Source: Oscheius dolichura
Lineage: Eukaryota; Nematoda; Chromadorea; Rhabditida; Rhabditidae
Direction of reading: 5' to 3'
Assembly: GCA_932521035.1 (NCBI GenBank)
Contig: OW051495.1
Location: 10,168,001 to 10,232,000, forward strand
Length of the DNA stretch: 64,000 nt
Below, piece after piece: positions 22,534-31,590 of the stretch. Under the pieces are notes generated by a model. That model searched no databases, was not told the DNA's origin, and saw only the letters and a list, made by a program, of their open reading frames with translations. Position numbers and translations under genes: made by a program. How positions within the stretch are numbered: the stretch's first letter is position 1; each line of letters starts with the position of its first letter.

Positions 22534-23336
22534 TTAAATAAAAGTCGATTTTTGGCTAGTGTAGGTGGTCGAGAGACTGGCCTCCTCCTCCAGAGACGTC
22601 CTCGTCGGCGTTCGGATGAAGACGGACTCGACTCCCGGGGATCCTAGGATCATTTTCTGGTTGTAATACATGATCCGGTCGGCTGTGTTCAATTCACTTT
22701 GCCAACTATCACTCGGCCGATTGGGACTGGCTCCGGGACTGACCTAAATCGGGGAGGAGGACTCCTAGAGAAGACGGAGGACACCCACCTCGGTGATTAG
22801 TTGAGACCGTCTGTCGTCGTGTTTCTTCCTCCTCTTCAAAATGGACAATTCCTCCGGCTTCAGAGCCCATTCCCTCAGGTGGCTGCGTAGATTCTCTCGG
22901 GTCAGTTGAAGAAGGCCCGTCACCCCACTGGGATAGACGAAGATCCCGACGAGAACAGCCACCTTGACCACGTGGTAGAATGGCAGGCTATCCAACAAGC
23001 CGTCCGACACGACGAAGAAGGCCAAAAACGGCCAGTAGAGGAGCATCTGCTCCTGGAGGGGAGCCTCCTTCTCGAAGAAGACCGCCATCAGGAGAGGATA
23101 GCCGAGGAGGACGGAATTGGCCAGGAGGGCGGCATGTTGCCAGAAAGTTAGCAGGAGAACGGAGAGGCCGACGAACACCTTGGCCAGGACCATTTCCTGG
23201 ATGCCGAAATGGAAGGATAAGCGGTGGGCAGTCCTGGCTGTGAGATATCTCTGAGGAGACGAGAGTAAGAAGAGAAATGCATGGGGAGTACCTGATCGTA
23301 GAGGAACCTATTCAACTGCAGCTGTACTTCATCCAT
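22534..23336 (-). CDS. REEP/DP1/Yop1 (TB2/DP1/HVA22) family ER membrane protein
   Basis: Exons 23292-23336, 22789-23250 and 22534-22743 join in phase 0 to 238 residues. After an N-terminal MDEVQLQLNRFLYDQ there are hydrophobic hairpins: VFVGLSVLLLTFWQHAALLA, then NSVLLGYPLLMAVF with the family-typical Gly-Tyr-Pro, an EKEAPLQEQMLLYWPFLAFF block (the E...L..YW.V.. core of the domain), and LLDSLPFYHVVKVAVLVGIF with the conserved P-F-Y. The known role is shaping tubular ER by hairpin insertion. The C-terminal tail is basic then Ser/Thr-rich (RTPTRTSLEEEASLSTT), probably phosphorylated. In the third exon 22534-22743 the stop overlaps a run leading to the poly(A) signal. Confidence 0.85.
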
Positions 23337-23628
23337 TGTTGGGCAAGGAAATGAGAATAGTGGGGGAAAAGTGGAAAGAAGCTTATACTTGTCGTCAATG
23401 GAGTTGACAACAAGTTTCGTCTATTTATCCCCCTCGTAATAGCCAAGGAAAAAGCTTTGAAGTGTTGCGCAGTTCGTTAAGTTCAGAAACTGGGACCCGC
23501 TCCTAGAAGTGACACGACCCTGTAGCCAGAAGATGTCGATAGCATTTATTGCAAGATGGCTAGAAAATTTACAAAGCAGTCAATTTGAAGCGAACACTGC
23601 AAAACCTTTTAGCTCATGAAAGTTCCAC

Positions 23629-25099
23629 CGTTATCCATGGGAGCGGCCGCCTTCCCAGCCGAGCGATCCCTTCTTTCTACCTACCAGCTCCTTAATAGCG
23701 TTGAGAGTTGCAGCCGGATGGTTCGAATAATGAAGGTTCAACGCCATCTACAACCAGTCATGTTTTCCTCATCTAACTGTAGTGTCACCTGAACGGCTGG
23801 TTGTGTTTTGGCAGTCATCCAAGCATCTTCAAGTTCTTCGTAATCATTTGAAACCGCTGTATTCATGGAGCTGAAAATTAGAACAATAACCGGGAGTAGA
23901 CCCCAAGTATAGAGATCTGGTTGAGCCAACACCTCATCCAAGTCGCCACTCTCCCTGCCCCGTGGCACTTACTCGTCCGGATCAAATCCTGCCGCTTCCG
24001 TCTCTGCCACGGTTCCGAGATTTTTTTCAAGGCTTTCAACGTAGCTGTTCACCTGAACTGGTGTTCACGAGACATACAAACATAGTCAAACCGGAGTGAA
24101 TGCGTCCGATAATTTCATCAAGTAGTGGCGATACGTTACTGTATCCTCAAGCGATAGTTGCAGTCTGTCCTTTGGTTGAGGTTAATACTGCGCCCTCACC
24201 TGTTCCGCATTTCCTTTATTTTTTCCAATTCGAACTGTTTTTGTCGCCAAACATTTGTAAGTTTTTCTTTTTGGGCCAAATTCTGTCCGACAGAGGATTG
24301 GAGTCGCCTGTGGTCGGCCTCAGTCTTCGTATAAAATTGACGTCTTTCTGTTAATACACGTTTAGCGGCCTATATTTTATGAAACATGAATAAATACATC
24401 TCGTTACCCCCCAGTTCTCATCCGCATCGATGGCAAACTTTGACGTTATTCCCAGTGTCAAAACGGCTGCTGCAATGAGGAAGCCCCTTTTAAGCCCCCC
24501 GTTGTGAGCCTCTCTCTCGGCGTTTTCTACGTTTCTCTGCAGTTGCTTCAATTCCTTGGCCATCTAAAATAACTGCGTGTTTCTTGAAAGAAACCTTTTC
24601 TACGTCATCCAAATTTACTTGGGTGGTATGGATTTGGTCATCAGTAGCGTCCAAAATATTCCGAACGCTCACGAGTTGCGCCTCGATTTGGGCTAATTCA
24701 GTGTTTCCCTGATTTCGCTGAACAAGCATCTTCTCTATGAGATTGTTCATTTCCTCTTTCTGTAAAATGTATCCAGTTGATATCATATTGAATATTTACC
24801 TCTGTCTCAAGGAGATAGATGTTGTTCTTTATCCTCTGAAAGCTAGCGCTCACTTCTTTCAAGGCGGCCATTGTGTTCCTCGGCTTTTTCATAGCCTCGT
24901 GGTTAGAAAACTTGACGAGCATGTTGTCTATCATTGCCCCGACTTCTTTTTGCTTGAAGACGATGTTTTGAACAGCTAATTCATGCCAATGATGCTCGGC
25001 AATCAAGGTGTTCCCATGGTTGATCAGGTTCTGCGTAGCTTGTGGAAGAGCAAGAGCCTCAAAATGGCATCAAAGGAAAAAACGTAATATGCTTACCAT
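23629..25099 (-). CDS. Helical coiled-coil protein with one central hydrophobic segment (downstream gene of an operon-like pair)
   Basis: The start ATG is at 25097-25099, right before a GTAAGC donor. Exons then run 24800-25057, 24595-24759, 24408-24563, 24369 down to about 24205, 24060 to about 23975, about 23872-23790, and a last exon from 23749 to a stop near 23629. Phases agree for the first five. The protein is about 340-350 residues, almost entirely helical and Glu/Lys/Gln-rich (FKQKEVGAMIDN, NLIEKMLVQRN). One strongly hydrophobic stretch (RGFLIAAAVLTLGITS) lies near residue 165-185 between two long helices. Helix, hydrophobic insert, helix resembles the architecture of ClyA/Hbl-type alpha-helical membrane-inserting proteins. 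This is architecture only; no sequence family or activity is shown. A splice acceptor at 25130 precedes the ATG, 117 bp after the upstream gene's stop. Confidence 0.55.
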
Positions 25100-25129
25100 T
25101 CTTTTAACCTGATCTCCGTTTAGTTTGAC

Positions 25130-25246
25130 CTAAATTGTTGTAATAAAAATACTAAAATTGGAGATAAAAAGATGTACTACTTTTAGGAAAAAAAGAATAA
25201 AATTGAAATATTTTGAGTCAGTTTACTACAACTGGAAAGGGATAGT
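25130..25246 (-). promoter_or_regulatory. Intercistronic gap with candidate trans-splice acceptor
   Basis: The upstream helical gene stops at 25247. After 117 bp the minus strand reads CAACAATTTAG and then a 33-nt leader ending in ATG at 25099. Gap size and acceptor fit a nematode operon with spliced-leader addition to the downstream message (inference). No AATAAA is obvious in the gap. Confidence 0.4.
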
Positions 25247-27224
25247 CTATCCCGGATAGAGTGTGCCGTTGAGAGCTCTCTTGAAGTCTTGTTCCATTGT
25301 AATCATTTGATGGACTGTCCTCTTCTCCATCTCGACCAGCTTCTGACTAACAAACTCGTGAACTTCTCTAGTAACTCGCTCCATTTTCTCTTCCATTCGG
25401 GGTAGTTCATTCTGTATATGGTGGCATGCCATTTTTTGCAAGGTTACCTTGGCTTTCTCGCAGGTCATGGCAATTCTGATTACGGCTGAATCAATCTGGG
25501 GCAGAACGTATCTATTTGTAAGATTGCGTATACAACACGCTGTATCCTTACTTTCTAGACACTTCATTGTAGATCTTGGCACCTCTAGCGACATTCACAC
25601 AAACAGCGGCAGCTCTAAATCCTGCGATGGCTAATTCACTACGAAGGTTTATGGATTTTCGCTGTTGTTCTCGTTGTTTGGTATCATCAGCCGCGATCAT
25701 GTGCCGTGTCATAGGACCAACTACGAGACTTTCAAGGGAGGTGAAGAACTTTTCAAGAATACTCCATTGTTCCTGGATCTGTTCGACGATTTCTACTCCC
25801 CGAGACAAGTAGTAGAGGATCTCATCCAACTTCAGCTCTCGAACATTAGTATTCGACAACTTTGTGGCAATCTGCGCAAGAGCCATTCTGTTGGCGGCAT
25901 CCTAGAAAGGTAGACATCTCGTGGGGATAAGTCTGACTACCTCTTTCAGCATGACTTGCTTCATTTGTTTTTGATTGATATACATATCCCTTGCCATATT
26001 GATCGCCTTCTGTAAGCTGACCATATTACCGTAATTTAAATACCGTAGCATTTGAGCTGTTACTGTTGTGAAGAAAGGCTAGCCGAACCAATTCCTAAAA
26101 GACCAAATTTCCTACTCTCTCTATATTCAACAGATAAATGGCCTGGGTAATGTAGAAATTGCTGTACTCACTGCCAAATATGATAGAAGATCTGATATAA
26201 GCAGCTTGATCTTCCCGAACATGTCTCCTAGACTGCTGGCCAAATTCTTCCAAGGATTCGTCAGTTCCGCTGCCGCATTCTAAAACAGCAACAATACTTG
26301 TGAGGTAAAAAGAGTACATTGTAGTTGGCCATGGCTTCCTCAATTTTGACCTTCTGCTCCACAATCGCCATTTCTAGCCTACGACAAGTATCCTTCCATT
26401 CCAACCTGTCCCACCTCCTTTTCTGCTCCTTTAGAGCGTTTTCCATCTTCTCATGGGCAGCCAGTAGCTGTTTTGACTGCCCTACCTTCTCCTGATTGTC
26501 TACAACTGTTGCGGTCGTAACGTGGAACAGTTCTTGCATAAGGGCGAGAGTGTTGTTGAATTTTTGGCGTGCTCTTCTTGACTCTTCGGTACATCTTTTT
26601 ATTCTTGTGTGGAAATTTCTCATTCGAAGGTCGCCTATGAAGTTTGTGCCGGGATCTTCCGGCTACACATAAAATGAGTAGAAAACGTCGGAGGAGGAGA
26701 CATCACCTTGGCATAGGCGTTGACCATTGAAGTCATGATCAGCGGCAAGTCGTCGAGGTTGATTTTGATTCGGAGCATAGAGTGGTCAGCGGCACGGAAA
26801 GCCTCCGACATGCTGGCAGAGGTCTGGTAGAGCGAGGCACGGAATGACCTGATTTGGACATTTGTATACTGTCTCTTGGTTACTCTGGTGTTTTCAGAAG
26901 AGATAGCATCCCATCAGTTCTCTTGTTTTGGAGGGAAGTATCCATAGTACAAGCGGCAATGATTGATAAACTTTGAAGCATCAAAGCCGCCTAAAATGAC
27001 CCTATTTAGGTCTTTTAATAATAAACCTGTGGAGCAGACGTTAGGACACTGACATCGATCGTCTGCACGGCCAAGCCGGCTATGGCTGACTAGAATCTTC
27101 TGCATTTCAACCGGGATACAACTCACATCTATGGCGATAGCAGCCATGGCGGAGGACTGTTCCGGGAATAGCGTTCCCTGAATAATTCCCTCAACTGGCC
27201 CGACTTCAGTGCCCCAGTCTAAAA
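25247..27224 (-). CDS. Helical coiled-coil protein (upstream gene of the pair)
   Basis: Clear minus-strand exons are 26707-26848, 26318-26662, 26116-26279, about 26060-25941, 25552-25901 and 25247-25511. At least one 5' exon includes an ATG near 27147 and an acceptor near 27224. It is about 450 residues, nearly all predicted helix, with long charged runs (KVGQSKQLLAAHEKMENA, EQQRKSINLRSELAI). The segment SRGVEIVEQIQEQWSILEKF is a G...I..QW..L..FF pattern that I have the impression of from other nematode helical proteins of unknown function. A mildly hydrophobic IAGFRAAAVCVNVA follows. No signal peptide or enzyme motif is visible. The 5' end is not resolved. Its partner lies 117 bp downstream in the same direction and has the same helical style. 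Confidence 0.5.
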
Positions 27225-27269
27225 ATAGAAAACTCTGTATTGGAATCCGTTTGTAAGGCAGTTATGTCG

Positions 27270-27805
27270 GTTTTTCAAATTTCAGTAGCCGAAGTATGCT
27301 ACGTACACGAACATGAAATAAAATGTTTGATGTTATAGCTAAAAAACTAACACGTTAACTTAACTTTTTTGTTACATATTCGGAATTAGCGCAAAAAACT
27401 GTATATATAACTGTTTTGCAAAGGTTTTTGGATGGACACACAAAGCTTTCTAAAAAAAAGGCCACAGCGAAAAGCAACGCAGCGACCTGTTTGATGTTGT
27501 GGCTCTTCTATTTTGTTGCCAACTTTCATGAAAATTGATAGCAAGGTGTAGAAGGCCATCCGGAATAAGATAACCATGTCAGACTTTCAAAATTCTTTAG
27601 CCGAAAAGAGCTACCGAAACAAATGTGATAAACTATGTTTGAGGTTATAGCTTAAAATCTAACCGCCGTACCCAATTTTTTTATTAGATATTCAGAATCA
27701 GCGTAAAAAACTGTATATATATACCTGTTTTATAAAAGTTTTTGAACGGGCACAAAAAGTTTTTAGAAAAAAGAGCCACAGCGGAAAGCGCTACAGCGAG
27801 TGGAC
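27270..27805. repeat. Two diverged tandem copies of a ~310-bp unit
   Basis: 27274-27490 and 27584-27800 align at an offset of about 310 bp. Both contain a TTAGCCGAA/GTAGCCGAA start, the block CGCAAAAAACTGTATATATA (27392) / CGTAAAAAACTGTATATATA (27702), a TTTTTGGATGG/TTTTTGAACGG block and a GCCACAGCGAAAAGC/GCCACAGCGGAAAGC end. Similarity is high but interrupted. Not coding. Confidence 0.65.
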
Positions 27806-28465
27806 GCGTACGGCGTACGGTGGGAGGAATAGTAAGAACATGACAAAAGGCAGAAGAACCCAATGGAAGAAGGGCTCGGAAACTTGTACTAGTTCTATTT
27901 TAGGAACGGTAACAAAGTTCGGAGGCAAAACTTCCGAACATCCCACCAACTGATTACCGTCGTTTATATCTCCTCTATATTGTTTACAAAATGTCGGGCT
28001 GTTTGAGAAAGATGATAAGACATTGGATGATTCAGAAAGTCGGACTCTACTATTTACCTAGGCTTATCTCCCTATGGTACCTGTTGACCAGTTGTCAATG
28101 CAGTTTATTTTTAGACTTTTCCACATTTATGTCATACCTGTTGGGAGTACAGTAAACCATTTTTATTAAATATTAAATCGGTCGTCTGATAGTTCTGTGT
28201 CTTGCGGTATGTTCCATTTATTTCATGGTGTACTGTATGATATTCCGGTGCCTATTTCCTAATATCTTTTCAGCAAAACGTTCCAATCTTGAGGTTTACC
28301 AGAGACGCGCGAATGGGACGCCGCTTTCATGAAGGTGCCCCTTTCGCGTTTCGATGGTCTGTTTATTGTCAGTTTTATCACCTCCTTCCTGCCCCTGTCG
28401 TCTTGTGTCATCTCCCCCTCGAGATTCTGTCGAGTGTATCTTTGTTCCCCAATAAATAAAAAGAA

Positions 28466-29132
28466 ATGATAACAGCGAGCCATGGGTAAGTTTCTTTCAA
28501 ACTAAAAAAAACATCTCTAGGAATGGAGAAGTTGACTTTACGAAGAAGTGGGATATGTCCGACGTTGCCCTGAAGACAAACTGCACGGATAATCTTCTCC
28601 ACGTAAACAAGACTCTCTTGGCCCTGCACAGTCCCTACTTCAAGACGTTGTTCTTCTCCGATTTCGCCGAATCCAGGCAAAGCATCGTCGAGCTGGATGT
28701 ATGCTACGATCACATGCTGACAATTTTGAGATTCCTCCATCACATCGACAGAAACTGTAAGTTGCTATTATTTCTCATCGGGTTCCATTGGTTTCAGTCG
28801 CTGAGCAAGCGTCCTCCGTCGACCTCGGCCACCTCTACCAGGCCGCCGACTATCTGGACATCCCCCTGGTACGGGAATCCTGCAAGCAGCGGCTCTTACA
28901 AATGAATCCTGTTTATGCTCTCCCGGTAGCCAACAGATTAGAACTTCATAGAGAGAAGGTCTCTTGTCTGTGATCACCGCCAAATCAAAACTAATTTTAG
29001 ACGGAAATCTTGAAGAACATGACACTAGAAGATATCCGAGACTGTTTGAAGATGGTACCCGAGGTGGTTTTCTCGGCAGCCGATGTTACAATCATCATTG
29101 AGAAGAAGGAGACGAGGCTACCAAATGAGTGA
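28466..29132 (+). CDS. BTB/POZ domain protein, 182 aa
   Basis: Four exons close in phase: 28466-28485, 28521-28756, 28798-28958 and 29001-29132. The BTB fold is clear: DMSDVALKTNCTDNLLHVNK, LLALHSPYFKTLFFSDFAES (the conserved L..HSPYF..LF core), then the strand IVELDVCYDHMLTILRFLHH, and LGHLYQAADYLDIPLVRESC (the A.YLDIP..V..C end of the fold). The C-terminal part has BACK-like helices only. There is no MATH or kelch domain. Nematode BTB proteins of this size usually act as Cul3 adaptor-type substrate receptors. The first 64 bp around exon 2 are duplicated exactly at 31129-31192. Confidence 0.85.
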
Positions 29133-29505
29133 TGAAGGCGTAACAGAAGAAGGACTTCAGAAGAGCTTGTATAGTTAGGGTTCCTGTATCAATTGGACTT
29201 TTATCAAAATAAGCATATCTGTAATATTTGTTAGTACTCTTAAAAGGGGAAAAGTACAGTGACCCTTGCTCTCCGAGTCATTTTTCCTACGTACAAAACA
29301 ACAAGAGTCTGCCAGGGAGGCCGATGAGCTCGACGACGGCCTTCTAACGGGGTGGGAGACGTGTGCCTGGACGGGGGCATCGTCGAGGAGATTGGACAGG
29401 GGGCCATTGATGAGGGCGTTGACTGCTTCGGCTTGCTCCGGTAAGGACCCATGACCGCGGATTCTGATTTTCTCCCCTACCAAACAACGTCTGGCACCGC
29501 CGCCC

Positions 29506-29755
29506 TCTGCTTCTCTCCAGACCATCCACAGTCTGCCAATATCCCCACTCTGCTTCTCTCCCTGTCAAATACAGTCCGCTCTAATCCTATTCTGCTTCTC
29601 TTCCTGTCGAGTACTGTCTGTTTCTGCTTCTCTTCTGCCTGTCGATATCCTATTCTGCTTCTCTCCCTGTCAAGTCTGTCTGTTCAACCCGTCTGCTTCT
29701 CCCTCATTAGCATACCCATCTTTTGGGCCCGACAGTCTGCTTCTCTCTCTTTGAC
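29506..29755 (+). repeat. TCTGCTTCTCTCCCTGTC repeats upstream of the MSP gene
   Basis: At least seven imperfect copies of the motif occur at about 29506, 29549, 29591, 29623, 29654, 29692 and 29736, with 30-45 bp spacing. They end 27 bp before the TATA box of the MSP gene. A promoter role is possible but not shown. Confidence 0.6.
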
Positions 29756-29781
29756 AAGTCAAATTTTGGGGATTTGGGAAG

Positions 29782-29790
29782 TATATAAAC
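29782..29790 (+). promoter_or_regulatory. TATA box of the MSP gene
   Basis: TATATAAAC lies 36 bp upstream of the MSP start codon at 29826. Confidence 0.6.
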
Positions 29791-29825
29791 GAACGGATTG
29801 GACACAACATCAACCAACAACAACA

Positions 29826-30668
29826 ATGTCTCAATCCATTCCCCCTGGTAAGCTTTTTCTTCTTCTTCTTTTTTTACCTTTCTTTCTTGTTCACTCATCT
29901 CTTGGACTTTTGCAACGCTTTTGAATTCGCTACGACAATTATTGCATTTTGAACCTGGCACCAAAGACGATTGCGCTATCAAAATAACAAGTACGTCTTT
30001 CTTGCGGCTCTTTAGGATTGTGACGAGCACACCTACCACACCTAGAATAGCCGCCTTTTGACGTTTTCAACGCACAGCTCGCTTGATCGCCTCGAAAACC
30101 ATCTGGGCCATCAATTACACGAATAAGGGATTAACAAAACTAATCTTTTCTTTTCAGGAGATATCCAAACTCAACCTGCTTCCAAGATCGTGTTCAACTC
30201 CCCCTACGTAAGTCGCCAGCTATCTTCAATTAATAACCTGTTACTTTCAGGATGACAAGCACACATACCACATAAAAATTATCAATTCCTCCGCTCGTCG
30301 CATCGGCTGGGCTATAAAGACCACCAACATGAAGCGTCTCGGAGTCGATCCCGCTTGTGGAGTGAGTTTTTCACTTTTACGTAGCTGAATCGTCCCGGAC
30401 GCTCAAAATTTTTGTTTTTTAATCCCCTTTAATCCTCTCTAATCCTCCATAATCCCGGATTTTACAGGTTCTCGATCCCAAGGAAGCCACTCTGATGGCC
30501 GTCAGCTGCGATGCCTTCGCCTACGGCCAGGAGGACACCAACAACGACCGCATCACCATCGAGTGGACCAACACCCCCGATGGCGCCGCCAAGCAGTTCC
30601 GTCGCGAGTGGTTCCAGGGCGATGGAATGGTCCGCCGCAAGAACCTCCCCATCGAGTACAACCCCTAG
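29826..30668 (+). CDS. msp: Major sperm protein (MSP)
   Basis: Exons 29826-29847, 30158-30207, 30251-30361 and 30468-30668 join in phase to exactly 127 residues, the canonical MSP length. [14 protein letters not shown] opens the protein, [12 protein letters not shown] and VLDPKEA mark the immunoglobulin-like beta-sandwich, and [13 protein letters not shown] and NLPIEYNP close it. MSP forms the filaments that drive amoeboid nematode sperm and also signals oocyte maturation. It has three introns, whereas C. elegans MSP genes are mostly intronless. Intron 1 contains decayed MSP-like sequence. It is preceded by a pyrimidine repeat array and a TATA box. AATAAA follows at about 30682. Confidence 0.97.
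29935..30120 (+). pseudogene. Decayed MSP exon copies inside MSP intron 1
   Basis: Within intron 1, GAACCTGGCACCAAAGACGA (from about 29950), followed by a GTACGTC donor-like site, parallels the live exon 2 (CAACCTGCTTCCAAGATCG then GTAAGTC). TTTAGGATTGTGACGAGCAC followed by ACCTACCACAC (about 30012-30042) parallels live exon 3 (TTTCAGGATGACAAGCACAC then ATACCACAT). Spacing and order match two MSP exons and their splice sites, with frame-breaking insertions and a TAG. This is probably the remnant of a second MSP copy. Confidence 0.55.
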
Positions 30669-31128
30669 AGGGACACCTATGTGAATAAAAAACGGCTTCG
30701 GCCACCCAAAATCACTTGTTCTATTTTCTTCTTAGAGGTTCTTGTTGCTCGTCTTGTGGCTGTTGTCCTCCATCCACCAGATCGCCATCTCGAGCTCATA
30801 CGCCTTGTTCCGTTCCTGCTAACTCTTCATTGAATTGCCGATTTATTCTTATTGGTTGGTCAAAGGCAAGAAGAAGTTTATCATTCCATTACTTCCAATG
30901 GTTATTCTCGTGTGTTCAGCGTCCTTTGAACCCCCAGGAGACAAATTTTCAGCTGCGAAGCACATGGTACAACCGAATTATGAGGGTTTGACGTTCTTAT
31001 TTTTACCCTATAAAAGGGATATGACAGGAAAATACCCAAATTCCATACTAATTTTCAAACTTCAAAGCCTCGTAACTTAGTGATTCCATCCGCAACTGAT
31101 AATTTGTTTCTGGGGGTTAATAAATAAG

Positions 31129-31192
31129 CATCTCTAGGAATGGAGAAGTTGACTTTACGAAGAAGTGGGATATGTCCGACGTTGCCCTGAAG
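31129..31192 (+). repeat. Exact 64-bp copy of the BTB gene exon 2 start
   Basis: 31129-31192 is identical base for base to 28512-28575, including the end of the BTB intron (CATCTCTAG) and the first 55 bp of exon 2. Downstream sequence is unrelated. The MSP gene lies between the two copies. Confidence 0.85.
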
Positions 31193-31590
31193 GGCATCTC
31201 CCTGCCGTTTTTGTGGGCCAAGGAGCCGTGTTGATCATCTCCCCACCGTCACGGCTACCCTGACAGTAAATGAACAAATGTGGTCAACATTTCATTGTTT
31301 TTGTTACTCGGAGTAAATAAAAGAATTATTGGATCGACAACGGGAGATAACTGGGATGTGTTTATGCGCAACCCGGGTATTAAAGTGCACATTACAAAGG
31401 GTATGGGAATGGGGTGCCAGATAGTTCGTACGCGTTCCATTTTGGCTGCCTTAATCGTATAATAATAAACAGGAGATCTTAGGAGATCGCTTGGGCTGGA
31501 ACTATGTGACACGGTGTTGGAAATAGGGGTTTGCCATAGGAGGTGATCTAGCAATTTGGGTTGTATCGGGGTCACTTACGATAACAGGGT

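Noticed and set aside
29175-29480. Minus-strand frame with a Ser-rich stretch and an acceptor at its start
   Set aside because: It overlaps a plus-strand frame with a GTAAGG donor at 29442; neither strand connects to other exons, so I cannot say which, if any, is real.
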